Source of the DNA: Flavobacterium pallidum
GTDB lineage: Bacteria > Bacteroidota > Bacteroidia > Flavobacteriales > Flavobacteriaceae
Assembly: GCF_003097535.1 (NCBI RefSeq)
Contig: NZ_CP029187.1
Span: forward strand, 2,046,001-2,110,000
Direction of reading: 5' to 3'
DNA: 64,000 nucleotides
Notes under the pieces: generated by a model
The model's input: only the letters and a program-made list of their open reading frames with translations
Database searches by the model: none
What the model was told of the DNA's origin: nothing
Position numbers and translations under genes: made by a program
In this document: one piece after another, positions 1-8,636 of the stretch
Numbering within the stretch: position 1 is the first letter of the stretch
How the letters are laid out: each line of letters opens with the position of its first letter

Positions 1-49
1 AGATGAGACTTAATAATTTTGGAGTATTAAAATCAAAACAATCTATTTT

Positions 50-721
50 ATGAAAACGAATTATTTATTATCTGGGGTCGCTGTAATAGCATTAAGCTTG
101 ACCTCTTGCAAAAGCGAAGGCGAAAAACAAGCAGAAAAAACAGTCGACAGCTATGAAAAGTATGCTGATTCAGTAAGTAGCGTTGCTGTCGCTGATGCTA
201 AAGAGAACTGGGCAGCAATCGAAGCAGGTTACAGCCAGCGTACTGCCGAGGCTGAAGCAGCGTTAGCAGAATTTAAGGACAAGGCTGCTGCCGAAGCTAG
301 GGTAGAAAAAGCTAAGGCTAAGTATGAAACATTGAAAACACAGGTCAACGCTGAAGTTGAAAAAGCCGCTGCAGCCGCTACGCCGGACAGGAAACAGGTA
401 TTGCGCAACGCTTATTTCGGGGCTGGAAAAATCGGTGAGGATATGAATTTCTCATGGGTTAATAAAGACAACATCCTGAAAGTGTACAATGATTTTTACA
501 ACGAGTTTGATGCGCATAAGGATTCTTACTCCAGAGAAGATTTTGACGAAATAAAAGCCATGTATGAAGCATTGGATGCACACAAAAATACGGTTGAAAA
601 AGAAGGGCTTTCGTCGCATGACAACAGGAAGATTGCTGAGTTGAAATTCAAGTTTGCTCCTAAATTCAAATGGGAAAGAATGGGCGCCAAGGCAGAAGAA
701 AATGCTGATGCTAAAAAATAA
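50..721 (+). CDS. Putative lipoprotein, Ala/Lys/Glu-rich, function unknown
   Basis: This 223-residue protein begins with a lipoprotein signal peptide ending in a lipobox-like LTSC, so Cys20 is the likely lipidation site. The region from about residue 25 to 125 is rich in Ala, Glu and Lys with heptad-like spacing and is probably a helical or coiled-coil segment. The rest is charged and contains no catalytic motif that I recognise. It is probably an envelope lipoprotein. The gene is monocistronic, with a strong hairpin terminator about 45 bases after the stop codon. The start is preceded by A-rich sequence rather than a Shine-Dalgarno motif. I cannot assign a function. Confidence 0.8.
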   Translation: MKTNYLLSGVAVIALSLTSCKSEGEKQAEKTVDSYEKYADSVSSVAVADAKENWAAIEAGYSQRTAEAEAALAEFKDKAAAEARVEKAKAKYETLKTQVNAEVEKAAAAATPDRKQVLRNAYFGAGKIGEDMNFSWVNKDNILKVYNDFYNEFDAHKDSYSREDFDEIKAMYEALDAHKNTVEKEGLSSHDNRKIAELKFKFAPKFKWERMGAKAEENADAKK

Positions 722-764
722 TAACACACAATAGCAGACTGCCTCAGCAGTCAGGAATATCATA

Positions 765-798
765 AAATCCGCAATCCTTTAATGGTTGCGGATTTTTT
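765..798 (+). terminator. Rho-independent terminator after the first lipoprotein gene
   Basis: A perfect 10-bp stem (AAATCCGCAA with TTGCGGATTT) has an 11-base loop and is followed by a T run. Confidence 0.85.
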
Positions 799-868
799 AA
801 TTTTAATAAATTGTAAAATATTAGTAAAAGTTTAGTAATTTTAAGTTTTTATTAACGACTGGTTTCTG

Positions 869-2239
869 ATGAAGCAACTTTTACTTAAAACATTATTGAT
901 ATCCATTATCGGAATGCCGCTGAAAGCACAATGCTGGAAATCGGTCTCCCCAGGTGTTTATCATACCATGGGCGTAAAAGATGACGGGACGTTATGGGGC
1001 TGGGGAGGCAATACCAATGGGCTTTTAGGTGATGGTACCACCATCGAGAGGGTTTACCCTGTCAAAATCGGTACAGAAAACAATTGGGATGTGGTTTCCG
1101 CAGGCGGTTCACATTCCCTGGCGCTGAAAAATGATGGTACATTGTGGAGCTGGGGTTATAACGGTTATGGTGAACTCGGTGACGGCACTTTTACCAATAA
1201 GAGTATGCCTACCCAAATTGGCACAGATAATGACTGGGCAATGATTTCTGCAACATACTGGTCAAACATGGCGATCAAGGATAATGGTACGCTCTGGGGC
1301 TGGGGACATAATGTAACTTATGGGCAGCTTGGAGACGGGACCATGTACAACAAAGAAATTCCGATCCAGATCGGTACGGATAATAACTGGGAGTTTGTCT
1401 CTGCCGGTCCCGGGCACACCGTAGCCATCAAAAAGAATGGTACCTTATGGATGTGGGGAAATAATGAACACGGGGAATTTGGGAACGGGAACAACGTATC
1501 CAGTATTGTCCCTATACAAATAGGTGCCGGGAGTGACTGGCTGGAGGCATTATCTGGTGAATTCCATACCGTGGCACTCAAGCAGGATGGTACACTTTGG
1601 TCTGCCGGATTCAATGCTGACGGCAGGTTGGGCTTGGGCACTAACACTGAAACCAACATATTGACACAGGTGGGTACCGATTATGATTGGCAATCGATAG
1701 GGATAGGAAAATCAAATACGCTGGCCATCAAACAGGACGGATCATTGTGGGCCTGTGGTTATAATTATAACGGGCTTTTAGGTGATGGTACCAATGCTGA
1801 GAAAAAAGTCATGACCAGGATAGGTACCGACAATGATTGGGTGTTTGCCGATACGGGAGAATTTCACACGATTGCTTTAAGGGAAAACCATGCCATGTCG
1901 GCCTGGGGAGATAATTTCTATGGGCAATTGGGCAATGGTTCTCACGTGCCGTCATTTTTTCCTGTAAATTATACGTGCATTACATTAGGAAATGCAGTTG
2001 CCAATGAATTGGAAAACATTTATTTATTCCCAAACCCGTCACATGATATCGTTTATTTTAGCAATGCCGCCGGTGATTTTATCGAAACAGTAATGGTTTT
2101 TGATGCTTTTGGCAAAAAGATAGCGGAACAAAATAAAAATAATTCCGCCGTCGATGTCAGCAAATTCTCCTCAGGAGTTTATTTTATCAGATTGACCGCT
2201 GATGGTAAATCCAAAAACTTCAAATTTGTAAAGGATTAA
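869..2239 (+). CDS. RCC1-repeat protein with T9SS type A sorting domain
   Basis: A 456-residue secreted protein. An N-terminal signal peptide (cleavage likely after LKAQ) is followed by about seven RCC1-type repeats of roughly 50 residues. Each repeat carries the pattern DGTLWxWGxNxxGxLGDGT then xQIGTDN-W. These should form a seven-bladed propeller, a fold normally used for protein binding. The last 75 or so residues form a T9SS sorting domain with the FPNPS motif and a final SGVYFIRLT-type strand. The protein is therefore probably exported across the outer membrane and anchored or released at the surface. The gene is convergent with the methyltransferase and the two stop codons abut. The ligand is unknown. 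Confidence 0.88.
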   Translation: MKQLLLKTLLISIIGMPLKAQCWKSVSPGVYHTMGVKDDGTLWGWGGNTNGLLGDGTTIERVYPVKIGTENNWDVVSAGGSHSLALKNDGTLWSWGYNGYGELGDGTFTNKSMPTQIGTDNDWAMISATYWSNMAIKDNGTLWGWGHNVTYGQLGDGTMYNKEIPIQIGTDNNWEFVSAGPGHTVAIKKNGTLWMWGNNEHGEFGNGNNVSSIVPIQIGAGSDWLEALSGEFHTVALKQDGTLWSAGFNADGRLGLGTNTETNILTQVGTDYDWQSIGIGKSNTLAIKQDGSLWACGYNYNGLLGDGTNAEKKVMTRIGTDNDWVFADTGEFHTIALRENHAMSAWGDNFYGQLGNGSHVPSFFPVNYTCITLGNAVANELENIYLFPNPSHDIVYFSNAAGDFIETVMVFDAFGKKIAEQNKNNSAVDVSKFSSGVYFIRLTADGKSKNFKFVKD

Positions 2240-3022
2240 TCAGATCCTGATTATAAAATCCTCTTTCTCCTGTTCCTTCCTGAAAAATACAATTCCCCAT
2301 TGGAAGGTATCAATTGAAACCGTCACTTTCGGATGTTCCTTAATCATTTCCCATGCCGACTCCATATCTGCTGACCAATGGATGTCATCAAAAATCCAAA
2401 CCGAATTATTCGTAACCGTTGGCAATAAAATGTCAAAGTACTGTAAAGTAGCTTCGCTGGTGTGGTTACCGTCGAAGTAAACTAAGTCCCAGTTGGGCCT
2501 CACAGATTGCAATGATGCGAAAGAATCTTCAAACTCACCAATGAGTACATCAATGTTTCTGAAACCAAATTTTTCAAATTGTTTTTTTGCAACCGCAGCC
2601 GTTTCAGGGCAGCCTTCGAGCGTGGTTATTTTGGCGTGCGGACTTGCAGCAGCTAATGCCGATGTAGCCAACCCAATTGAACTGCCTATTTCCAATATGT
2701 TTTTTGGCTGAAAATATTTTGAAATCCGAAAAAGCAGTTCGGCCCGCTTTGCCGAAATCCCGGCGTTTTTTGCAATCGCTGCAATTGTTCGTTGGTCGGA
2801 TCGGAACACTTTGGATCCCACCCCAAAATCAGTAACATCAATGATTTGGTGATTGTTTACAAGTGATTTGCGGAATTCTCTTAAAATGCCATATTCCACA
2901 TCATGCTTCCCGCAATAAAAACATTTGGTCACCAAACTGAACACAAAAGGGGAATGTACCCCGTGTTCATTCGTCGATTTCCAAAGGAATTTTAAATATG
3001 ATTTTACCTGAAATATGATCAT
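2240..3022 (-). CDS. Class I SAM-dependent methyltransferase
   Basis: A 260-residue protein. The Rossmann SAM-binding motif LEIGSSIGLAT lies at about residue 118, followed by an acidic loop (TLEGCPE) and the DLVYFDGNH motif. This layout is typical of O-methyltransferase-like enzymes (Methyltransf_24 type). I chose the ATG at 3022 over an upstream in-frame GTG at 3025. The substrate cannot be told from the sequence. The gene lies just downstream of the ABC-F gene on the same strand, 23 bases from its stop codon, so the two may be co-transcribed. Confidence 0.82.
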   Translation of the reverse strand: MIIFQVKSYLKFLWKSTNEHGVHSPFVFSLVTKCFYCGKHDVEYGILREFRKSLVNNHQIIDVTDFGVGSKVFRSDQRTIAAIAKNAGISAKRAELLFRISKYFQPKNILEIGSSIGLATSALAAASPHAKITTLEGCPETAAVAKKQFEKFGFRNIDVLIGEFEDSFASLQSVRPNWDLVYFDGNHTSEATLQYFDILLPTVTNNSVWIFDDIHWSADMESAWEMIKEHPKVTVSIDTFQWGIVFFRKEQEKEDFIIRI

Positions 3023-3045
3023 CACTGCAAACGGCTGCCGATTTT

Positions 3046-4914
3046 CTAACCTTCCATTTTGGCGCTCAGTTCAAACCAGCGTTCTTCCTTTGCTTCCAGT
3101 TTCTTGATAATGGCCTGCAGTTCGGAGGCTTTTTTCTCTATATCGGCATCTGCGATACTAGCGTCTGCAAATTGTTTTTCTATATTGGATTTCTCAAATT
3201 CGAGATCCTTGATTTCGCGTTCTGTTTTCTGGAATTCCTTCTGCTCCGCAAATGACAATCCGCTTTGGACCTGTTGCTGTTTCCAGGAATTTTTCTCGGT
3301 GTTTACGGAATTCAGTTCTTTTTTTGTCGGTTCAATACTGTCCTCATAACTCCTGAAATCTGAGTAATTCCCCGGGAAATCCTCAATCTGTCCTTCCCCC
3401 CTGAAAATGAATAGGTGGTCCACAATCTTATCCATAAAATAACGGTCGTGCGATACCACGATCAGGCAGCCCGGATAATCGAGCAGGAAGTTTTCAAGGA
3501 CATTCAGCGTGACAATATCAAGGTCATTTGTAGGCTCATCCAAAATCAGGAAATTTGGATTCTGAATCAAAACGGTGCACAAATACAATCTTTTCAATTC
3601 CCCGCCGCTGAGCTTCTCGACATAATCATGCTGCTTCTTCCTGTCAAAAAGGAAGCGCTCCAGCAATTGCCCTGCAGAAATCGTCCTGCCTTTCATGAGC
3701 GGGATGTATTCGCCGTATTCCTTGATGATGTCAATCACTTTCTGCCCCGGTTTTGGGTTGATGCCGCTTTGGGTGTAATATCCGATTTTGATGGTATCTC
3801 CGGTCACTACTTTCCCTGCATCAGGCGCAATCGTTCCGGTGAGCAGGTTCAGGAATGTCGATTTTCCCGTACCGTTTTTTCCGATGATGCCCACACGCTC
3901 GCCCCTCTGGAAGTCGTAACTGAAGCTGTCAAGGATCACTTTGTCCTTAAATTTCTTCACGAGCTTGTGCATCTCTATCACCTTGCTGCCCATACGCTCC
4001 ATATTGATTTCAAGCTCGACCTGGTTCTCTTTCCGGCGGCTTTGGGCTTTTTCCTTGATCACATAGAAATCGTCTTGGCGGGATTTGGATTTCGTAGTAC
4101 GTGCCTTTGGCTGCCTGCGCATCCAGTCAAGTTCCTTTACGAAGAGGTTCTGCGCCTTGTCAATACTCGCATTTTCAGATGTGATGCGCTGTTCCTTTTT
4201 CTCTAAATAATAAGAATAATTGCCTTTGTACTGGTATAATTTCCCATTGTCCAGCTCAATGATTTCATTGCACACACGTTCGAGGAAAAACCGGTCGTGC
4301 GTGACCATGAACAAGGTGATGTTTTCTTTCGCAAAATAACTTTCCAGCCATTCGATCATTTCCAGGTCAAGGTGGTTCGTTGGCTCATCAAGGATCAGCA
4401 AATCGGGCCTGTTGATCAGGATAATCGCCAGCGACAGCCGTTTTTTCTGGCCACCGGAAAGGCTTTTGACCTTAAGCTTAAAATCCTCTAATTTGAGTTT
4501 GAACAGGATTTGCTTGAACTGTGTTTCAAAATCCCAGGCGTTGAACTGGTCCATCTTATCAAAAGCGCGTTGGTAAGCTTCTTCATCAGCGGGGTTTTCC
4601 AACGCTTGTTCGTATTCCTCGATCACTTTCAATATCGGGTTGTCCGAAGCGAAAATACTTTCTTCAATCGTTAGTTCATCCTGTAAATCAGGGACCTGCG
4701 ACAGGAATGCCATCTTGATTTCCTTGCGCATCACCACTTTACCGGAATCGGGTTCGTCGATGCCGTTGATGATGTTCATGATGGTCGTTTTCCCGGTACC
4801 GTTCTTTGCGATGAATGCAATTTTCTGGTCTTTATTGATGCCGAAGGAGATGTTTTCAAACAATACGCGCTCGCCAAACGACTTAGAGATATTTTCTACT
4901 GATAAATAATTCAC
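3046..4914 (-). CDS. ABC-F family ATPase, Uup-like
   Basis: A 622-residue protein with two ABC ATPase domains. Each domain has a Walker A (KNGTGKTT, KNGTGKST), a signature (LSGGQKKRLS, LSGGELKRLY) and a Walker B followed by DEPTNHLD or DEPTNDLD. There are no membrane segments. A linker of about 80 residues joins the domains and the C-terminal 90 residues form a coiled coil, as in Uup. Such proteins act on ribosomes or on branched DNA rather than in transport. I chose the GTG at 4914 because a TACTTTTG promoter box at 4954-4961 sits directly over the upstream ATG at 4956, so that ATG would lie at or before the transcript start. Family start sequences (NYLSVENISK) also fit. Confidence 0.88.
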   Translation of the reverse strand: MNYLSVENISKSFGERVLFENISFGINKDQKIAFIAKNGTGKTTIMNIINGIDEPDSGKVVMRKEIKMAFLSQVPDLQDELTIEESIFASDNPILKVIEEYEQALENPADEEAYQRAFDKMDQFNAWDFETQFKQILFKLKLEDFKLKVKSLSGGQKKRLSLAIILINRPDLLILDEPTNHLDLEMIEWLESYFAKENITLFMVTHDRFFLERVCNEIIELDNGKLYQYKGNYSYYLEKKEQRITSENASIDKAQNLFVKELDWMRRQPKARTTKSKSRQDDFYVIKEKAQSRRKENQVELEINMERMGSKVIEMHKLVKKFKDKVILDSFSYDFQRGERVGIIGKNGTGKSTFLNLLTGTIAPDAGKVVTGDTIKIGYYTQSGINPKPGQKVIDIIKEYGEYIPLMKGRTISAGQLLERFLFDRKKQHDYVEKLSGGELKRLYLCTVLIQNPNFLILDEPTNDLDIVTLNVLENFLLDYPGCLIVVSHDRYFMDKIVDHLFIFRGEGQIEDFPGNYSDFRSYEDSIEPTKKELNSVNTEKNSWKQQQVQSGLSFAEQKEFQKTEREIKDLEFEKSNIEKQFADASIADADIEKKASELQAIIKKLEAKEERWFELSAKMEG

Positions 4915-4953
4915 AGGTAATATTTTTATTTTATGCGGACGTAATGCCCGGTG

Positions 4954-4961
4954 CAAAAGTA
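4954..4961 (-). promoter_or_regulatory. TAnnTTTG promoter box of the ABC-F gene
   Basis: The reverse strand reads TACTTTTG, a perfect match to the Bacteroidota -7 element. It places the transcript start near 4948-4951 and supports GTG 4914 as the start codon. No clear TTTG -33 element is seen. Confidence 0.6.
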
Positions 4962-5058
4962 ATGTTTTGTGCGAAGTTTAATATGTAAAGTTTCAGTACT
5001 CTGGGTTGTGGATGCTTACTGGCAACTTTTTTATACCTTCGCAATATAGAAAACCTTA

Positions 5059-5850
5059 ATGATGCGTCAGAAATTTTCTTTCTTTTTACCGATTTTAGTT
5101 TTCCTGTTTTCACCCATTGTCCTCGCACAGAATACAAGGTTAAGCACCCATAATAATATTGGGTGGTATGGCGCTACAGGCAATTTCAGGCTTGATGAAA
5201 AATGGGGCTTTATTGCGGAATACCAATGGCGTCGCGACAACTTCATCACAGACAAACAGCAAAACATGATCCGTATTTCAGGAACTTATCAGGTACATCC
5301 AAGGGTGCAATTCCGGGTGGGTTATGCCTGGGCGCAGACTTTCCCTTATGGCGAAATACCGATCAACCGCTACGGAAAGGATTATCACGAACACCGCGCT
5401 TTTGAAATGATCACCATTACCGATAAATTGTCAATCCTGTCACTTTTACATCGTTTTACGCTGGAACAACGCTGGGTGGGCCGCTATACCAGTGCCGACC
5501 TTAGCCATGAGGACCAGTTCCCGTACAGGAACCGTTTCCGGTACATGTTCAGGATGGCGTGCCCGTTAAAAGGCGAATCGATTGTCGATAAAACGTCTTA
5601 TCTGGTATTGTTTAATGAGCTTTCAGTCAATTTCGGGAAGAATGTGAATGAAAATGTATTCGACCAAAACAGGCTGGGGCTGCTTTTCGGGCACCGTTTC
5701 AACAGGGGCTTCAGCATTGAAGCAGGCTACATCAGCCAAATCCTGGAATATGGCCGCGAGATTGACGGCCGCAATGTTTTCCAGTACAACAACGGGGTCA
5801 TGGCCAATGCGATTTTTAATTTTGATTTGAGTAAGAAAAGTGGCAAGTAG
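5059..5850 (+). CDS. DUF2490 family protein, probable outer-membrane beta-barrel
   Basis: A 263-residue protein with a signal peptide (cleavage likely after VLAQ at about residue 24). Amphipathic strands then alternate aromatic and polar residues, including WGFIAEYQWRRDNF, QFRVGYAWAQTFPYGE and HRFTLEQRW. The pattern matches the DUF2490 family, thought to be small outer-membrane barrels of unknown role. A weak promoter box TACCTTCG lies at 5034-5041, divergent from the ABC-F promoter. The stop codon falls inside a repeated AGCAA spacer sequence before the glycosyltransferase gene. Confidence 0.78.
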   Translation: MMRQKFSFFLPILVFLFSPIVLAQNTRLSTHNNIGWYGATGNFRLDEKWGFIAEYQWRRDNFITDKQQNMIRISGTYQVHPRVQFRVGYAWAQTFPYGEIPINRYGKDYHEHRAFEMITITDKLSILSLLHRFTLEQRWVGRYTSADLSHEDQFPYRNRFRYMFRMACPLKGESIVDKTSYLVLFNELSVNFGKNVNENVFDQNRLGLLFGHRFNRGFSIEAGYISQILEYGREIDGRNVFQYNNGVMANAIFNFDLSKKSGK

Positions 5851-5907
5851 CAAATTAGCAAAGTTTTTAATCAAAGTACTGCAAATCAGTAACTCAGTAA
5901 CTCAAAA
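5842..5907. repeat. Short-period tandem-repeat spacer
   Basis: Imperfect AGCAA-based repeats start inside the DUF2490 stop codon. They are followed at 5887-5903 by two perfect copies of the 8-mer CAGTAACT. The spacer ends directly at the glycosyltransferase start. This is one of several such spacers in the window. Confidence 0.6.
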
Positions 5908-7056
5908 ATGAAGTTATCCGTTATCATCCTCAATTATAATGTGCGCCACTTCCTGGAGCTTTGCGTGGGGAGTGTACAAAAAGCGGTTGATGGTATTGAC
6001 GCTGAGATTATTGTCGTAGACAACAATTCCCAGGACGACAGCTGCGATATGATGAAATCGCGTTTCCCGCAGATAAAACTGATTGAAAACAAAGAGAATT
6101 CCGGTTTTCCAAAAGGCAATAATATTGGCGCTGCGCAGGCCAAAGGCCAATATATCTGTATTTTAAACCCGGACACAGTGGTTGCTGAGGATACTTTTTC
6201 CAAGGTTTTGGCTTTCGCCGAAAAACAGCAGGATTTGGGTATAGTAGGCGTAAAACTCATTGACGGCACCGGGAATTTCCTTCCGGAAAGCAAACGCGGC
6301 ATCCCGACGCCATGGGTTGCCTTTACAAAGATCTTCGGGTTGTATAAATTGTCGCCGAAAGCTTTTGGGAAATATTACGCCATGGATTTACCCGAAAACC
6401 AAACCGGGGAAGTAGACATACTGGTGGGCGCTTTCATGCTGATGAAGCGCGATTTATACAATGAGTTGCACGGTTTCGATGAAAATTGCTTTATGTATGC
6501 AGATGATATCGATTTGTCTTATAGGTCATTGTTGCTGCAGAAACACAATTACTATTTCCATGAAACGGCCGTCATCCATTATAAAGGAGAAAGTACGGTA
6601 AAGGATGGAGTGTATATGAAGCATTTCCGGGATTTCCTGAATTTTTTCTACAGCAAGCATTTTAAGAAATCAATGTTTTTTGATGTCATGGCAAAATCCG
6701 GGGCTTTTTATTTTGCTGCAATCAAACGGTTTCAGGGCAAACCCAAGGCTAAAATAAAGCCAAATTTGTTTATTCTGGTATCTGAAAATCAATCATTAAA
6801 GGCAAAGATTGAAAATGCTTTGGTTGCAACAATCCAAATGCAGCAGGCCGTGCCTTCACCGAAAACGTTTTCGGGAAAGGAGCATGTACAGGTGATATTT
6901 GACAATAATTTTCTTGATTTTCAAACCATTCTGGACGCTTTCGTAACTTTGAAGAATGGCCGCACTACCTTTCGTATTATTCCTCAAGATGCTGATTATA
7001 TGATTGGTAGCGACAGTAATGTAGATAGGGGAACGGTGATTCACGTCGCAAAATAA
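5908..7056 (+). CDS. Family 2 glycosyltransferase
   Basis: A 382-residue protein. The N-terminal GT-A domain opens with SVIILNYNV, continues with IIVVDNNSQDDS and a DxD-like NPDT at about residue 90, and has an acceptor-site YADDIDLSYR near residue 205. These are hallmarks of rhamnosyl- or galactosyltransferase-like GT2 enzymes that build surface polysaccharides. There is no transmembrane anchor. The last 90 residues form an extra domain with the sequence SDSNVDRG near the C terminus and no function I can name. The gene stands apart from any polysaccharide cluster here, so donor and acceptor are unknown. Confidence 0.85.
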   Translation: MKLSVIILNYNVRHFLELCVGSVQKAVDGIDAEIIVVDNNSQDDSCDMMKSRFPQIKLIENKENSGFPKGNNIGAAQAKGQYICILNPDTVVAEDTFSKVLAFAEKQQDLGIVGVKLIDGTGNFLPESKRGIPTPWVAFTKIFGLYKLSPKAFGKYYAMDLPENQTGEVDILVGAFMLMKRDLYNELHGFDENCFMYADDIDLSYRSLLLQKHNYYFHETAVIHYKGESTVKDGVYMKHFRDFLNFFYSKHFKKSMFFDVMAKSGAFYFAAIKRFQGKPKAKIKPNLFILVSENQSLKAKIENALVATIQMQQAVPSPKTFSGKEHVQVIFDNNFLDFQTILDAFVTLKNGRTTFRIIPQDADYMIGSDSNVDRGTVIHVAK

Positions 7057-7115
7057 CAGCATTTTTCAATCTGCTTAAATTTAAGCGATTCGTAGCCAAA
7101 ACTCAAAAAAAACAT

Positions 7116-7123
7116 TAATTTTG
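7116..7123 (+). promoter_or_regulatory. TAnnTTTG promoter box of the E2 gene
   Basis: TAATTTTG matches the Bacteroidota -7 element and lies 37 bases before the ATG. The -33 element is weak. Confidence 0.55.
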
Positions 7124-7160
7124 CACCCATAAAACTAAAACCACCTTTCAGGTTAATAAT

Positions 7161-8480
7161 ATGGCAAGATTTGAACTGAAACTTCCGAAAATGGGAGAAA
7201 GCGTTGCAGAAGCGACGATTACCAATTGGTTAAAAGAAGTAGGCGACACGATTGAAGCCGATGAAGCCGTACTGGAAATTGCTACGGACAAAGTGGATTC
7301 TGAAGTCCCTTCCGAAGTCAGCGGTGTCCTTGTCGAAAAACTATTCCAGAAAGATGACTTAGTGCAGGTGGGACAGACCATTGCCATTATTGAAGTGTCC
7401 GGCGGCGTAGTCGTCGATGCCCCATCTGAAGCCACTATGGAGAAAAATGGCGATATTGAAACGGTCGAAAAAACAGTTGAAGCTGCAAAGGAAACGGTAG
7501 CTGCACCTCAGGATTTTTCAGGCTCTGAGAAATTCTTTTCGCCATTGGTGAAGAACATTGCCAAAGAAGAAGGGGTTTCTGTCGCAGAACTTGAAGCCAT
7601 CGAAGGCCATGGAAAAGACGGACGTGTTACCAAAGACGATATCCTGAAATATGTTGCCGACCGTAAAGATTCCGGTAGCAAACCAGCCGTAACCGCTCCA
7701 ACAGCAGCAGTTGTAAAAGCAACGCCAATTACAGCAGAGGCCCCAAAGGCAGCGCCTGTTTCTGTAAACGGCGGCGACGAAATCATCGAAATGGACCGCA
7801 TGCGCAAACTGATTTCCGGTTATATGGTCGCTTCAGTACAAACATCGGCACACGTGCAATCGTTTATTGAAGTCGATGTGACCAATATCGTAAAATGGCG
7901 CGACAAGGTGAAAAACGCCTTTGAAAAGCGCGAAGGCGAAAAACTCACCTTCACCCCGATTTTCATGGAAGCCGTAGCCAAGGCATTGAAGGATTTCCCG
8001 GGAATGAACATTTCGGTAGACGGCGATTACATCATCAAAAAGAAAAATATCAACCTTGGTATGGCCGCAGCTTTGCCAAACGGCAACCTGATTGTTCCTG
8101 TAATCAAGAATGCGGACCAACTGAACCTTGTAGGCATGGCGAAAGCTGTGAACGACCTGGGCAACCGCGCCAAAGCCGGAAAACTGAAGCCGGACGATAC
8201 ACAAGGCGGTACCTATACCGTGACTAATGTGGGGACTTTCGGCAGCGTGTTCGGTACACCGATCATCAACCAGCCGCAGGTCGGTATTTTAGCCTTGGGC
8301 GCGATCCGTAAAGTGCCTGCCGTTATTGAAACCCCGGAAGGCGATTTCATCGGCATCCGCCAGAAAATGTTCCTGTCACACTCTTACGACCACCGTGTCG
8401 TCGATGGCGCATTGGGCGGAAGCTTTGTGAAGAAAGTAGCCGATTACCTGGAAGCGTTTGACGTGAATAGGGATTTTTAA
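7161..8480 (+). CDS. 2-oxo acid dehydrogenase E2 component (dihydrolipoyl acyltransferase)
   Basis: A 439-residue E2 subunit. The single lipoyl domain carries the lipoylation motif ATDKVDSE with Lys44. A peripheral subunit-binding domain lies near residues 128-168 (FSPLVKNIAKEEGVS with HGKDGRVTKDDIL). A linker rich in Ala and Pro leads to the catalytic acyltransferase domain, which ends in DHRVVDG with the catalytic His and Asp near 411 and 415. E2 transfers the acyl group from lipoamide to CoA. The single lipoyl domain and sequence style suggest a branched-chain or generic 2-oxo acid complex rather than pyruvate dehydrogenase, but this is inference. No E1 or E3 gene is nearby. Confidence 0.88.
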   Translation: MARFELKLPKMGESVAEATITNWLKEVGDTIEADEAVLEIATDKVDSEVPSEVSGVLVEKLFQKDDLVQVGQTIAIIEVSGGVVVDAPSEATMEKNGDIETVEKTVEAAKETVAAPQDFSGSEKFFSPLVKNIAKEEGVSVAELEAIEGHGKDGRVTKDDILKYVADRKDSGSKPAVTAPTAAVVKATPITAEAPKAAPVSVNGGDEIIEMDRMRKLISGYMVASVQTSAHVQSFIEVDVTNIVKWRDKVKNAFEKREGEKLTFTPIFMEAVAKALKDFPGMNISVDGDYIIKKKNINLGMAAALPNGNLIVPVIKNADQLNLVGMAKAVNDLGNRAKAGKLKPDDTQGGTYTVTNVGTFGSVFGTPIINQPQVGILALGAIRKVPAVIETPEGDFIGIRQKMFLSHSYDHRVVDGALGGSFVKKVADYLEAFDVNRDF

Positions 8481-8504
8481 CAATTGATAATTGACAATTA
8501 ATAA
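8481..8504. repeat. Heptad AT-rich spacer repeat
   Basis: The sequence is CAATTGA-TAATTGA-CAATTAA, three near-identical heptamers that are also largely self-complementary. It sits between the E2 stop codon and its terminator. Confidence 0.6.
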
Positions 8505-8507
8505 TGG

Positions 8508-8533
8508 AAGCCTTTCATCTGAAAGGCTTTTTT
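8508..8533 (+). terminator. Rho-independent terminator of the E2 gene
   Basis: A 9-bp stem (AAGCCTTTC with GAAAGGCTT) has a 4-base loop and is followed by T residues. Confidence 0.85.
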
Positions 8534-8636
8534 ATTTCCCGATAAGTAAGTCGTTCCATTCATCTTAAATTACGCCCCTCAGATTCCTAAACGGTTTTAT
8601 TTTCTATATATTAGCTATACCAAAACAATTTAACAT

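Noticed and set aside
3415..4206. A 263-codon open frame on the + strand
   Set aside because: It is fully antisense to the ABC-F ATPase gene, with no family resemblance; it is a shadow of Walker-region codons.
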